Shown here in pieces: positions 10,285 to 19,829 of a DNA stretch of 64,000 nt; within the stretch, counting starts at the first letter, position 1; each line of letters begins with the position of its first letter. This stretch comes from Rhodopirellula sp. P2. Lineage in GTDB: Bacteria; Planctomycetota; Planctomycetia; Pirellulales; Pirellulaceae. A model generated the notes under the pieces. That model was not told the DNA's origin, searched no databases, and saw only the letters and a list, made by a program, of their open reading frames with translations. A program made the position numbers and the translations under genes. The stretch covers positions 1,779,001 to 1,843,000 of the forward strand of contig NZ_CP118225.1 of NCBI RefSeq assembly GCF_028768465.1. The letters run 5' to 3'.

Positions 10285-11328
10285 ATGATCGAACCGAATG
10301 CACCCACTGAAATTCCGTCTGATCTCATGCAATCAGAATCGGCGAAGCAGCAACAGCAACTGACCGAGCGAATCGCTCACGTCAGCGGGCCCTTCCGAGA
10401 GATCGTGTTGCAGATCAACCATGTGTTGGTGGGGCAGAGCCATCTCGTCGATCGAATGCTGATCGGTTTGCTCACCGGTGGCCACTTGTTGATCGAGGGG
10501 GTTCCCGGGCTGGCGAAAACCACCGCGGTGGCAAGTTTGGCCAAGGCGATCAACACCGGGTTCCAGCGTTTGCAGTTCACACCGGATTTGTTGCCCGCTG
10601 ACTTGATCGGGACCCAGGTTTACCGGCCCCAGGATCAAACGTTTGTGGTTCAAAAAGGGCCGATCTTTTCGAACCTGGTTCTCGCCGATGAGATCAACCG
10701 GGCGCCTGCGAAAGTGCAGAGCGCGTTGTTGGAGGCGATGCAAGAACACCAGGTCACGATTGGCAGTGAAACGTTTCCTTTGCCTGAGCCGTTCCTGGTG
10801 ATGGCGACGCAGAACCCCGTGGAGCAAGAGGGAACGTACGCGTTGCCGGAGGCTCAGACGGACCGTTTCATGTTGAAGGTCATCGTCGACTATCCCAACC
10901 GCGAAGAGGAGTTGCAGATTCTTCGACGGATGGGGAAAACCGGGACCAAGTTGGAGGTCTCAGCGGTGGCTTCGCCGGAGGACATCTTGGCGGCACGTGA
11001 GTTGATCGATGAGATTCACTTGGACGAAAAGGTGGAGGGATACATTGTGGATCTGGTGATGGCGACCCGCCGCCCCGAAGCCTACGGGTTGCAGTTGGAC
11101 GGGCTGATCCAGTTTGGTGGTTCGCCACGCGCCACCATCAATTTGACACTCGCAGCCAGGGCGGCGGCGTTCTTGGCGGGGCGAGCGTATGTGCTTCCCA
11201 CCGACGTGCGTTCGATCGCTTTGGATGTCTTGCGGCATCGGGTGATGATCACTTACGAAGCCGAAGCGGAAGACCTGACCAGTGAATCCATTGTGCAGAA
11301 AATCCTCGATCACATTCCGGCACCGTAA
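10285..11328 (+). CDS. MoxR-family AAA+ ATPase
   Basis: The 347-residue AAA+ protein has Walker A in LLIEGVPGLAKTTAVAS (about residues 68-84), Walker B in LVLADEINRAPAKVQSALLEAM, sensor 1 in VMATQNPVEQEGTYALPEAQ and the C-terminal lid with GGSPRATINLTLAARAAAFL. MoxR ATPases act as chaperones that mature VWA-domain partners. The following DUF58 gene (3 bases on) and VWA genes fit that role. The ATG at 10285 is chosen; the frame is open to a TTG at 10228. No membrane segment is present. Confidence 0.93.
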   Translation: MIEPNAPTEIPSDLMQSESAKQQQQLTERIAHVSGPFREIVLQINHVLVGQSHLVDRMLIGLLTGGHLLIEGVPGLAKTTAVASLAKAINTGFQRLQFTPDLLPADLIGTQVYRPQDQTFVVQKGPIFSNLVLADEINRAPAKVQSALLEAMQEHQVTIGSETFPLPEPFLVMATQNPVEQEGTYALPEAQTDRFMLKVIVDYPNREEELQILRRMGKTGTKLEVSAVASPEDILAARELIDEIHLDEKVEGYIVDLVMATRRPEAYGLQLDGLIQFGGSPRATINLTLAARAAAFLAGRAYVLPTDVRSIALDVLRHRVMITYEAEAEDLTSESIVQKILDHIPAP

Positions 11329-11331
11329 ACG

Positions 11332-12207
11332 ATGACTCCCAGCGAAATCCTTCGCAAGATTCGTCGAATTCAAATTCGAACCAGCCACCGTGTCGACGAA
11401 ATGTTGGCGGGGACTTGGCATTCGGCCTTCCAAGGACGAGGCATCGAATTTGAAGAGGTTCGCCCCTACCAAGTCGGCGACGATGTCCGCACGATCGATT
11501 GGAATGTGACGGCACGGCAAGACGCTCCCTTTGTCAAACTGTTTCGTGAGGAACGCGAATTGGCGGTGATGTTGATCGTCGATTGTTCAGCGTCCTTGGA
11601 TTTTGGAACGCAGTCGCAAACCAAACGCGAATTGGTGACGGAATTGGGGGCGACGCTCGCCATGTCGGCGATCAAGAACAATGACCGGGTTGGTCTGACG
11701 TTGTTCAGTGAGCGCGTGGAAAAGAGTTTTCCGCCTCGCCAGGGATCACGTCACGTGTTGCGATTGATTCGCGAATTGTTGACTCATCCATCCAGTGATG
11801 CCGGGACCGATGTGGGCTCAGCGCTCGATCACCTGCAACGGACGGCGAAGCGACGAACCGTGGTGTTTTTGATCAGTGATTTTCAATCGAAAGATTATGA
11901 GAAGTCGCTTCGCGTGGCGGCTCGCAAACATGACATCATTCCGGTGGTGGTCACCGATGAGCGTGAAATGAAATTGCCCGCGGTGGGTTTGGTGCCGCTG
12001 CGTGACAATGAAACCGGAAGCGTTCGTTGGGTCGACACCTCCAGTCGCAAGCACCGCCAGCGATACGAGCAGATGGTTCAGTTGCAAGCCGAACGGCGCG
12101 ACGCTCTGTTTCGGCGTTACCGCATGGAACCCTTGCATTTGCAAACCGGAGAAGACCTCGGCGAACCCCTGCGTCGTTACTTCCACGGACGGGAGAATCG
12201 CCGATGA
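11332..12207 (+). CDS. DUF58 domain protein (VWA-like), MoxR partner
   Basis: This 291-residue protein carries the DUF58 core FQGRGIEFEEVRPYQVGDDV then RTIDWNVTARQDAPFVKLF, followed by a VWA-like fold with the MIDAS-like VDCSASLDFG and LISDFQSKD. DUF58 proteins are nearly always encoded next to MoxR ATPases. The gene begins 3 bases after the MoxR stop and its stop overlaps the next start by 4 bases, so translation is coupled. It is cytoplasmic by sequence. The exact client is unknown. Confidence 0.9.
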   Translation: MTPSEILRKIRRIQIRTSHRVDEMLAGTWHSAFQGRGIEFEEVRPYQVGDDVRTIDWNVTARQDAPFVKLFREERELAVMLIVDCSASLDFGTQSQTKRELVTELGATLAMSAIKNNDRVGLTLFSERVEKSFPPRQGSRHVLRLIRELLTHPSSDAGTDVGSALDHLQRTAKRRTVVFLISDFQSKDYEKSLRVAARKHDIIPVVVTDEREMKLPAVGLVPLRDNETGSVRWVDTSSRKHRQRYEQMVQLQAERRDALFRRYRMEPLHLQTGEDLGEPLRRYFHGRENRR

Positions 12208-13253
12208 GGAATGAAAGCCAAGCACGTCGAATTGGGTGGGCGATGAACGGGATGCGAATGTTCGGGGTCTGGGCCGCCATTTTGTTCAGCGTTGTCACGG
12301 CGCCGTCGGTGAATGCTGATCCGATTGTTCAACGTCAAACCGATGGCCCGATGGAATTCAGCCTTCGTGTGTCCGACTCGGAAACGCTGGTCGCGGAACC
12401 GTTGCAAGTGGAACTCGAAGTCATCGTGCCAGGCGATTTGCAAGTCGTGCTGCCGGACTTCATGGACTCTTTGGGGGACTGGGAGATCGTCGCGAAAGAG
12501 ATTCGCGAGGATTTGCCCCACGCGAGTGCAGCGGGTACCGATTCGCGTCGATGGTGGGTGCGGTTGACGCTGGAAAGTCTGCAAACCGGCGAGGTCAAAA
12601 TTCCCAGCGTCGAGGTTCAAACTCTACCCAGGCAATCCGAGAACCAATCCGACGAGATCGGCATCGATTGGGAGAAGGCCGGCTCGCTCGCAACGCAACC
12701 GATCGCGATCCACATGCGAAGCGTGCTCTCTGAATCCGCGGACCCGATGAAACCAGAACCGATCGCCGAAATGATTTCGTTGCCAACCCAGACGACTCCT
12801 TCAAGTTCGTGGATGCCCACCGTCGTGGTTGGTTTGGTTGGGGTGTTGATCGCGGGAGCAGTTGTGTTGTTTCGAATGCGATCTCGCGGTGGGATCTCGG
12901 ACGCGGTTTGGGCGCGGCGACGCTTGGCGGACCTGCGGACGCAGTGGCAAAAACAGAAGCTCACCCCGGATGAGTGCAGTCGGCAGCTATCAGGGATCTT
13001 TCGTGATCGGATCGGCTCGATGATGGGACGCGAATCGACGGTCACATCGGAAGACGCCTTGGCTTGTTTGCAGGAATCCGAACCAGCGGTTTCGGAGAAC
13101 CTGCGAGCAATGCTCACCCGCGCGGACGAAGTTGCTTTTGCTGGGATCTCAGCCAACTCCGCGGAAGTGGACGCTTGGTTGGACGTGGCGAATGATTGGA
13201 TGGGCCAGTTGGACACGTTGCAAACCCGACTCTCGCAAGAGGCGACCGCATGA
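12204..13253 (+). CDS. Membrane-anchored BatD-like/DUF4381-type protein of the Bat operon
   Basis: The 349-residue product has a signal peptide (hydrophobic core near residues 19-34, WAAILFSVVTAPSVNA), a periplasmic beta-rich region with the BatD-like pattern EPLQVELEVIVPGDLQVVLPD, one transmembrane helix (WMPTVVVGLVGVLIAGAVVLF, about residues 204-224) and a cytoplasmic helical tail. This layout fits small BatD/DUF4381-like proteins in aerotolerance operons. The start ATG at 12204 overlaps the DUF58 stop as ATGA and the stop overlaps the next start in the same way. It may link the periplasm to VWA proteins in the membrane (inference). Confidence 0.72.
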   Translation: MRNESQARRIGWAMNGMRMFGVWAAILFSVVTAPSVNADPIVQRQTDGPMEFSLRVSDSETLVAEPLQVELEVIVPGDLQVVLPDFMDSLGDWEIVAKEIREDLPHASAAGTDSRRWWVRLTLESLQTGEVKIPSVEVQTLPRQSENQSDEIGIDWEKAGSLATQPIAIHMRSVLSESADPMKPEPIAEMISLPTQTTPSSSWMPTVVVGLVGVLIAGAVVLFRMRSRGGISDAVWARRRLADLRTQWQKQKLTPDECSRQLSGIFRDRIGSMMGRESTVTSEDALACLQESEPAVSENLRAMLTRADEVAFAGISANSAEVDAWLDVANDWMGQLDTLQTRLSQEATA

Positions 13254-14323
13254 ACTTTGCATGGCCTCATGCGTTTTGGTTGCTAGCCTTTCTTCCACTG
13301 ATGGCGTGGTGGATGTGGCGTCGTCGGGGCATTGCCACTGTTCCGTTCAGTTCGGTCGCCGCGGTGGATGAGCTTCCGCCCAGTTTGCGCCAGCGATGGA
13401 TGTGGTTGCCCAAAACGCTCACGCTGCTTGCTTTCGCATTGTTGGTGGTTGCTTTGGCAAGGCCACGCGAAGGCCGAGAGCAAACGGTTTCGGAAACCGA
13501 AGGGATCGCGATCGAAATGGTGATCGACCGCAGTGGCAGCATGCAAGCGATGGACTTTGAAATCGACGGTGAGCCCGTGGATCGCTTGACCGCGGTGAAA
13601 AACGTGGCCAGCAAGTTCATCACCGGTGGCGCGGACCTCGAAGGTCGCTTCAATGACTTGGTCGGACTGATCACGTTCGCGGCTTACGCCGACGCGGAGA
13701 CCCCACCGACGCTGGATCATTCGTTCGTCGTGTCTCGGTTGAACCAAACTCAAATCGTCAATCGCCGAGACGAGGACGGGACCGCGATTGGGGATGCGAT
13801 TGCCCTGTCTGTTGAGAAGTTGAATGCGTTGGACGCCCGCCAGAAACGCAAGGTGAAGAGCAAGATCTTGATCTTGTTGACCGATGGCGAGAACACGGCG
13901 GGGCAACTCGATCCAGTCCAGGCCGCGGAGCTGGCCGAGACGATGGGCATCAAGATTTACGCGATTGGCGTGGGTACGAAGGGCAAGGCCCCCGTGCCCG
14001 TTCGCGATCCGTTCACCGGTCGCCAGCGACTGCGTTACATGGAGGTGAACATCGATGAAGCGACATTGCAAAAGGTGGCGGAACTCACCGAGGGCAAGTA
14101 CTTCCGAGCCACCGACACGGACTCACTCGACGCGATTTATCGGGAGATCGACCAGTTGGAAAAAACGGAAGTTGAAACACGTCAATACGTCAGTTATCGA
14201 GAACTCGCAGTTCAATCTTGGCATTGGGGAACGATCACGATTCCACCGGTGATCGCAATGGCGCTGGTGGTTTTGATCGTTCGCTCGCTGCTGGAACATC
14301 TGTGGCTCAAGGAGTTGGTGTGA
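13250..14323 (+). CDS. batA: VWA-domain membrane protein, BatA-like
   Basis: The 357-residue protein has two N-terminal helices (AFWLLAFLPLMAWWMW and LTLLAFALLVVALA), then a von Willebrand A domain with a full MIDAS DxSxS in EMVIDRSGSMQAMD, and a C-terminal transmembrane helix near IPPVIAMALVVLIVRSLL. This is the classic BatA arrangement. VWA domains bind proteins in a metal-dependent way, here probably regulated by the MoxR ATPase at the operon head. The start ATG at 13250 overlaps the previous stop by 4 bases, and the stop overlaps a GTG start. Confidence 0.85.
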   Translation: MNFAWPHAFWLLAFLPLMAWWMWRRRGIATVPFSSVAAVDELPPSLRQRWMWLPKTLTLLAFALLVVALARPREGREQTVSETEGIAIEMVIDRSGSMQAMDFEIDGEPVDRLTAVKNVASKFITGGADLEGRFNDLVGLITFAAYADAETPPTLDHSFVVSRLNQTQIVNRRDEDGTAIGDAIALSVEKLNALDARQKRKVKSKILILLTDGENTAGQLDPVQAAELAETMGIKIYAIGVGTKGKAPVPVRDPFTGRQRLRYMEVNIDEATLQKVAELTEGKYFRATDTDSLDAIYREIDQLEKTEVETRQYVSYRELAVQSWHWGTITIPPVIAMALVVLIVRSLLEHLWLKELV

Positions 14324-16443
14324 ACACGTCGGAAATTCAGTGGGGCAACCCAGAAGCACTTGCGTGGTTGATTGTCGTGCTCGGCGTTGCACTGGTGATC
14401 GCCTACGCTGGCGTCATGCGGCGGATCGCTTGGCGGCGGTTTCTGGGGACGAGTCTGTCGAACTCGTCGGTCAATCCAGCGCAGTGGAATCGGCCTGTCC
14501 GGGCGGTCTGCGTGATCGGTTCCTTGGCGATGCTTGTCATCGCGATGTCCGATTTGCGTTGGGGCAAGGCCTGGGAAGAAGTCCCGCAACGCGGAATCGA
14601 GGCGGTGTTCGTGTTGGATGTCTCTCGCAGCATGTTGGCCGAAGACGTCTCTCCCAACCGATTGGAACGAGCCAAGCAGCAGATCAAAGACATGGTCGAT
14701 GAGATGCCCGGCGACCGAGTTGGATTGGTCGTGTTCGCTGGTGAGACTCGGCAGACGCTGCCGTTGACTCGTCACGTCGAGGATTTCAAGCAGACTTTGG
14801 AATCGGTTGGCATGCACTCGGTGCGTCGTGGCGGGTCGCGATTGGGGGATGCCATTCGGGTCGCGTCCGATGCGTTTTTGGACAAGACCACCGACCACAA
14901 AGCGATGGTGATTTTGACGGACGGCGAGGACCAAGAAAGCGATCCTGTTGCGGAAGCGAAGCGGGCCTACGAAGAGCAGGGCATTCGCATCTTCACGATT
15001 GGATTGGGTGACATGACCGAAGGCTCGCGGATTCCTGACGTGGATCCGGAGTTGCCAAGCCGGCAGAGCGGTCGCTATGTGAAGCACAAAGGGCAAACGG
15101 TGATTTCGAAAATGAACGGAGCCATTTTGAAGGAGGTCGCCACGCAATCCGATGGGGCTTACATCCCCGCGGGGACCAAGCGAGTGGACATGTCCGAAGT
15201 CGTGCATGGGTACATTGAGAACGTGGATGAAACGGATTTGCAAACTGCCAAAATCAACACGTACATCCCTCGGTTTCAGTGGTTCTTGATTCCGGCCATG
15301 GCGTTGCTTGGGTTGGAAGTGTTGCTTCGCGGGTGGCCCTCGACGCGGTCGCTGCCTGGGTTGCGACAGGCTGCGAAGGGGGTGTTGGTTCTTCTGCTCG
15401 GGACGCTGAGCGGGGTGGGGTCGGTTCATGCTCAGGATGGCTCGATGTCTCCCGTTGAAGGGACATCGGTGGTCGATCGAGCTGGCCGTGAACAATTCAA
15501 CGAAGGCGTGACGCTGTATGAGTCGCAAGAACTCCAGGCAGCGGAGGAATGCTTTGCGGAAACGGCGACTTCGCCGGACACGTTGCTGGCTCTGCGGGCT
15601 CGGTACAACCTCGGCAATTGCCAGTACGCTCGAGCGATGGCGGGAATGCAAACCGAACCTGCCGCCGCGGAAGAATCGTTGCTCGCGGCGATTGAGAGCT
15701 TTCGGTCGGCGATCCGAGTGGCTCGATCGGACGTTGCGATTGATGCGTCAAGCAGCGAGTTGACCGGTGAGGAATCCGCCCGTGATGTGGTCCGGCGGGC
15801 TCGTACGAATTTGGAATTGGCACTTCGGCTGAAGCAGGAAATGGATCAACAGCAGGAGGACCAATCCGCGCAGTCCGAAGACCAGTCTTCCGAAGATGAA
15901 TCCAAGCCTTCCGAAGAGGATTCCTCTGAAGAACAGCAGGATCAAAACGGAGAAGACCAATCGGCCTCGGGGGACCAGAACGAAAGCGAATCCGAGAACG
16001 ACGGTGGCGAATCGCAGGGAGATGATTCGCAGTCTTCTTCTGACGGCGAGCAGCAGGATGGGGAGCAACAGGACGGTGAGGAAGGTTCGGAAGAGGAGAC
16101 GCCGCAAGACGGCGCGAATCAACAAGATGGTTCGGACCAGTCGAGCCAGCCCAATCGTTCAGATCCATCAGACGGTTCGGACGAGGGGGAACAGGCTGCG
16201 GATGAGTCCAATGACGGGGCGGCTCCGGAGGGCCAGTTGCAATCTCAGTCAGAAGACTCGGACGAGACGCACGGCGAAGATGGGCAGGCGGGGGCAATGG
16301 CTCAACAGGCCATGCTGCAATCGATGACACGCGAGGAGGCTCTCAAAATGCTGCAAGCCGTTCGCGATCGCGACATGCTGCGGCGATTTGGAAAGGAACA
16401 ACGGGAACGCTCACGTCAGATTCCAGTGGAAAGAGATTGGTGA
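14320..16443 (+). CDS. BatB/BatC-type fusion: VWA domain, membrane helices, TPR and acidic tail
   Basis: The 707-residue product starts with GTG at 14320, overlapping the batA stop (GTGA). Two N-terminal helices precede a VWA domain with MIDAS FVLDVSRSMLAED and the Thr/Asp of MVILTDGEDQES. After a helix at RFQWFLIPAMALLGLEVLL and a second hydrophobic, signal-like stretch ending GSVHAQDG, a TPR region follows (REQFNEGVTLYESQELQAAE, ARYNLGNCQYARAMAG). The last part, roughly residues 500-680, is a long acidic Ser/Glu/Asp/Gln tail, probably disordered. In many bacteria BatB and BatC are separate genes, so this looks like a fusion. Confidence 0.85.
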   Translation: MNTSEIQWGNPEALAWLIVVLGVALVIAYAGVMRRIAWRRFLGTSLSNSSVNPAQWNRPVRAVCVIGSLAMLVIAMSDLRWGKAWEEVPQRGIEAVFVLDVSRSMLAEDVSPNRLERAKQQIKDMVDEMPGDRVGLVVFAGETRQTLPLTRHVEDFKQTLESVGMHSVRRGGSRLGDAIRVASDAFLDKTTDHKAMVILTDGEDQESDPVAEAKRAYEEQGIRIFTIGLGDMTEGSRIPDVDPELPSRQSGRYVKHKGQTVISKMNGAILKEVATQSDGAYIPAGTKRVDMSEVVHGYIENVDETDLQTAKINTYIPRFQWFLIPAMALLGLEVLLRGWPSTRSLPGLRQAAKGVLVLLLGTLSGVGSVHAQDGSMSPVEGTSVVDRAGREQFNEGVTLYESQELQAAEECFAETATSPDTLLALRARYNLGNCQYARAMAGMQTEPAAAEESLLAAIESFRSAIRVARSDVAIDASSSELTGEESARDVVRRARTNLELALRLKQEMDQQQEDQSAQSEDQSSEDESKPSEEDSSEEQQDQNGEDQSASGDQNESESENDGGESQGDDSQSSSDGEQQDGEQQDGEEGSEEETPQDGANQQDGSDQSSQPNRSDPSDGSDEGEQAADESNDGAAPEGQLQSQSEDSDETHGEDGQAGAMAQQAMLQSMTREEALKMLQAVRDRDMLRRFGKEQRERSRQIPVERDW

Positions 16444-16451
16444 GGTCGATC

Positions 16452-19340
16452 ATGTCATCCAAAACAACAGCGAACTTGAAGGGACGTTTGGGAATTCCAA
16501 GATGCCAACTGCTATTTGCGTTGGTTTTCTGTGGAGTGTTTGTCAGCGTGGCCGAAGCACAGGCGGCCGATGTCTCGGCGAAGTTGTCGTCCCAGGAGGC
16601 TTACGTCGGGGCCGCGTTGACGTTGCAAGTTCAAATTGCGAACGCGCAGAAGTATGAACTCCCCGAATTGCCGCAGATCGATGGCGTGGAGATTGTTCGG
16701 GAGGGTGTGCCTCAGCAAAGCCGGCAAGTCACAGTCATCAATGGACAGATGATCCAAAAGCAGAGCGTGACGTTTCTGTACCGAGTGACGCCGAAGGTAG
16801 CGGGATCGTTCGAGATTCCATCCATGAATATTCGGGCAGATGGGGAGGTGTTTCAAACGGAACCCATGACGTTCGTGGCAACGGTGAGCGAAACCGGTGA
16901 CTTGTTGTTCGTCGAAATCGAAGGCGACAAGTCGCATGTGTATGTCGGGGAGCCGATTCCGTTGACGTTGAAGATTTGGCTGCGCCCTTATCGTTTGGTC
17001 GAGCAAGAGGCGACGCTCTCTGACGGCGATATGTGGGCGATGATTGCTCCTCAAACGGAGTGGGGTGAATTCACCAAGGCGATGGAGGAAATGGCGGGGC
17101 GAAATCAACGTCCCGGAGGCCGATCGGTTCTGCGAGAGGATCAAAACGGGGAATCCCGCGAATACTATTTGTATGAGATCGATGCGGAGATCTATCCCAA
17201 GAAGCCGGGGGAAGTGGACGCTGGCGGCGTCGAAGTTGTCGTCAACTATCCCACTGAGATCGGACCGGTCGCTCGACGAGATCCGTTTGGCATGGGATCG
17301 CGGTTCTCGCAAATGTTTGATGACGACTTCTTTCGGTCTCCGTTTGAACGAGAACGACTTGCGGTTCTAAAGTCTCGGCCAATTCGAGACCAGGCTGAGA
17401 TTGATTCGATCGAGGTTCGTCCCATTCCGAGCGAAGGGCGGCCGGTTGGGTACAACGGCGCGGTTGGCAAGTACACGATTGTCACGCAGGCCACGCCGCA
17501 GTCGGTCGAAGCCGGCGACCCTGTCAAACTCAAGATTGGCATCACAGGAGATGGCCCCATGGATTTGGTGCGATGTCCCAAGTTGTCGACGCTGCCAGAG
17601 TTGACGGCTGATTTCAAAGTCTCTGACCAACCGTTGCCTGGGTTTGTTCAAGACAACATGAAGGTGTTCGCGCCGACGATTCGTCCCAAGCATGAAGGTG
17701 TGACTGAAATTCCGCCGATCGAGTTTCATTTCTTCAACCCGGAAACGGAATCGTTCGAAGTCGCCCGAAGCAAGCCGATTCCTTTGCGAGTGCGAGCGTC
17801 GGAAACGCTTCTGTTGAATTCCATCGTTTCCAATGGCGATCGTTCAGGTGATCAAGACTCCGCGCACGGGGCAGGGCAGGGCGGTCAGGACGCGAAGGAT
17901 TCCTGGGCGGCTTCGCTCTGGGAAATTCATACGTCCTCAGACGCTCTTGAGAATGTTCCGGTCCGGAAATCTCTTTCGAGTTGGTGGTTGCTGACCGTGT
18001 GGCCGGGTTTGGTTTGGCTTGGTTTGGTTGTTTGGCAGAGTCGCGGTCGCTGGATCGCTTGGTTGCCAGAGTGGAAGTCACCCGCCCAAAAAGCCGTGCT
18101 CGCAATGCAACAAGCGGACGACGAGTTCGCGATTGGGCAGGCCATGGCGATGTATTTGCACCGACAGTTTGGAAGCGATGAAGAATCCTCGAGTTGGTTG
18201 TCTGGGGTCGGTGGAGTGAGAGCAGCGGGCGGGTATGGATTGGCCGCGGAAGTGGAATCTTTCTTGGATCGTTGCCAACGGGAAGAGCCCGCCATCCCTT
18301 CGGAGTCAACAACCTCAATGGAGGACTTGCGTTCTCGCGGCGTGGCATTGATCGAGCAGTTGGAAAGCTTTCGGCAGCAACAGCGACCTTCGCGAAAGTT
18401 CCAGGCGAAACCCATTTCTACTTTGCAGTCACACAGTGTTGCGAGGATCTTGGCGTGGGTGCTGGCGGGAGCGTCCTTCGTGTCGGCGGGCAATGCCTTG
18501 GCAAGCGAATCGGTGGAAGGCATGGCACTGGATCAGCCATCCATGGCGGTGTTGTTCCAAGAGGCCAACCAGGCCTACGAACGCGGGATGCAGAGGCTCG
18601 AACAGTCTGAATCCGATGCCGCACCCAAGAATGATTCGGCCGGCAAGGGTGATTCGGGGCAGGCGGCTGCCAAGGAGGAATTTTCACTGGCGGCCACTCG
18701 CTATCAAACGCTGGTTGATGCCGGAGTGGAGAACCCGCAGTTGTATGCAAACTTGGGCAACGCTTGTCTGCAGTCCGGCCAAATCGGAAGAGCGACTGTG
18801 GCCTATGAACGAGCGCTGAAGTGGGATCCGGAAAACGATTCCATTCGCACCCGTTTGTGGTTGGCTCAAGGTCAAGTCAAGGAGTCAGGCGATCTCGATG
18901 AGTCATGGAAGCAGCAAGCACAGCGAGCGATTGCGCCGGTGTTGTTCCGTTATTGGGGGGCGAGTCATCTGCGGTGGAGCGTCGTTGTTTTCGCGTTGGT
19001 CTTCTGGGCCATTTTGATCTTGCTTCGGCTCCGAGCATTGGCACCCGAAACACGTCGCATGGCTCGTTCGGCCGCGTCTTTTATCGCGGTGCTGGCTGTG
19101 TTCGGCGGCGTCATGTGGTGGCTGGCAATCACCGGGGTTTCGAAAGAATCCACTGGTTACATTGTCGTCGATCAGCTCACCGTTCGGACCGGCGATGCGG
19201 AGTCCTTCCCAGCACTTGTGGAGTGGAGCGAGGCGGATGGTCGAGCAGTCGAGATCGCTCAATCACGAGGCGATTGGGTTCTCATTCGCACCCCGTCCGC
19301 GACAGGTTGGGTTCCTGCGAATTACATTGAAAGCGTGTGA
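16452..19340 (+). CDS. BatD/BatE-type fusion: BatD ectodomain, TPR, membrane helices and SH3-like end
   Basis: The 962-residue product has a signal peptide (QLLFALVFCGVFVSVAEAQA), then BatD repeats (ADVSAKLSSQEAYVGAALTL and VYVGEPIPLTLKIWLRPYRL). A helix near LLTVWPGLVWLGLVVWQSRG precedes a cytoplasmic helical segment. A further hydrophobic stretch (ILAWVLAGASFVSAGNALAS) leads to a TPR unit (YANLGNACLQSGQIGRATVA) and two more helices. The last 65 residues look like a bacterial SH3 domain (LTVRTGDAESFPALVEWSEA and WVPANYIESV), as in BatE. The ATG at 16452 follows GGTGAGG; TTG 16437 and GTG 16440 are alternative starts. It closes the Bat operon. Confidence 0.85.
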   Translation: MSSKTTANLKGRLGIPRCQLLFALVFCGVFVSVAEAQAADVSAKLSSQEAYVGAALTLQVQIANAQKYELPELPQIDGVEIVREGVPQQSRQVTVINGQMIQKQSVTFLYRVTPKVAGSFEIPSMNIRADGEVFQTEPMTFVATVSETGDLLFVEIEGDKSHVYVGEPIPLTLKIWLRPYRLVEQEATLSDGDMWAMIAPQTEWGEFTKAMEEMAGRNQRPGGRSVLREDQNGESREYYLYEIDAEIYPKKPGEVDAGGVEVVVNYPTEIGPVARRDPFGMGSRFSQMFDDDFFRSPFERERLAVLKSRPIRDQAEIDSIEVRPIPSEGRPVGYNGAVGKYTIVTQATPQSVEAGDPVKLKIGITGDGPMDLVRCPKLSTLPELTADFKVSDQPLPGFVQDNMKVFAPTIRPKHEGVTEIPPIEFHFFNPETESFEVARSKPIPLRVRASETLLLNSIVSNGDRSGDQDSAHGAGQGGQDAKDSWAASLWEIHTSSDALENVPVRKSLSSWWLLTVWPGLVWLGLVVWQSRGRWIAWLPEWKSPAQKAVLAMQQADDEFAIGQAMAMYLHRQFGSDEESSSWLSGVGGVRAAGGYGLAAEVESFLDRCQREEPAIPSESTTSMEDLRSRGVALIEQLESFRQQQRPSRKFQAKPISTLQSHSVARILAWVLAGASFVSAGNALASESVEGMALDQPSMAVLFQEANQAYERGMQRLEQSESDAAPKNDSAGKGDSGQAAAKEEFSLAATRYQTLVDAGVENPQLYANLGNACLQSGQIGRATVAYERALKWDPENDSIRTRLWLAQGQVKESGDLDESWKQQAQRAIAPVLFRYWGASHLRWSVVVFALVFWAILILLRLRALAPETRRMARSAASFIAVLAVFGGVMWWLAITGVSKESTGYIVVDQLTVRTGDAESFPALVEWSEADGRAVEIAQSRGDWVLIRTPSATGWVPANYIESV

Positions 19341-19347
19341 GTGGGGT

Positions 19348-19695
19348 TTGGTTCGAGGACGGTCCAAGAGGCATCAATGGCTCGTCCTTTTTGACTTGAG
19401 AGAAGTGGCGTCGAAATTTCGATGGATCGAGAAAGAGGGCATTTGGCTGCCTAGCTATGTGAGCCGCGCTGAGGTGACTTCGTCGAGCTACGAGCATGAG
19501 ACTCCGGTCCACCTCATGCAATACACCGATTGCTGGATCACTTGGTTTGCGGTGGAGACTGAGAAGCCGCTTTCTGAGACGCCGTTTTTCGATCCTGAAA
19601 AGTTGTCGACGATGGAGCAATTGAAGGAGCTTCTCGATCCAGTGAAGTCGATGGTGGACTCGGAGGAGCGTGGGCTCCAAAACACATCGAACTGA
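19348..19695 (+). CDS. Possible small hypothetical protein
   Basis: An open frame of 115 codons starts at a TTG just after the Bat operon. Its C-terminal two thirds have protein-like composition (VSRAEVTSSSYEHETPVHLM, DCWITWFAVETEKPLSETPF) and end at TGA 19693-19695. There is no ATG near the start, and the frame also runs back into the end of the upstream gene, so the start is unknown. It could be a degraded gene remnant. I do not recognise the family. There is no signal peptide or membrane helix. Confidence 0.35.
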   Translation: MVRGRSKRHQWLVLFDLREVASKFRWIEKEGIWLPSYVSRAEVTSSSYEHETPVHLMQYTDCWITWFAVETEKPLSETPFFDPEKLSTMEQLKELLDPVKSMVDSEERGLQNTSN

Positions 19696-19829
19696 TGCTC
19701 ATCCGTGCCAGTGAGGTGCTTCGGCCCTTGCCGTGATCGCGTCCTGATTTCACACGGCGAACAACGCCAAGGGTGGGTTCGGTACACTGAAGGAAATGAT
19801 TTTGTTTCTTTGTAGGCGGGGTGGTCCGA

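Noticed and set aside
14212-15651. Minus-strand frame of 479 codons opposite the VWA gene
   Set aside because: Antisense shadow: Arg/His-rich with no domain, opposite a clear MIDAS motif.
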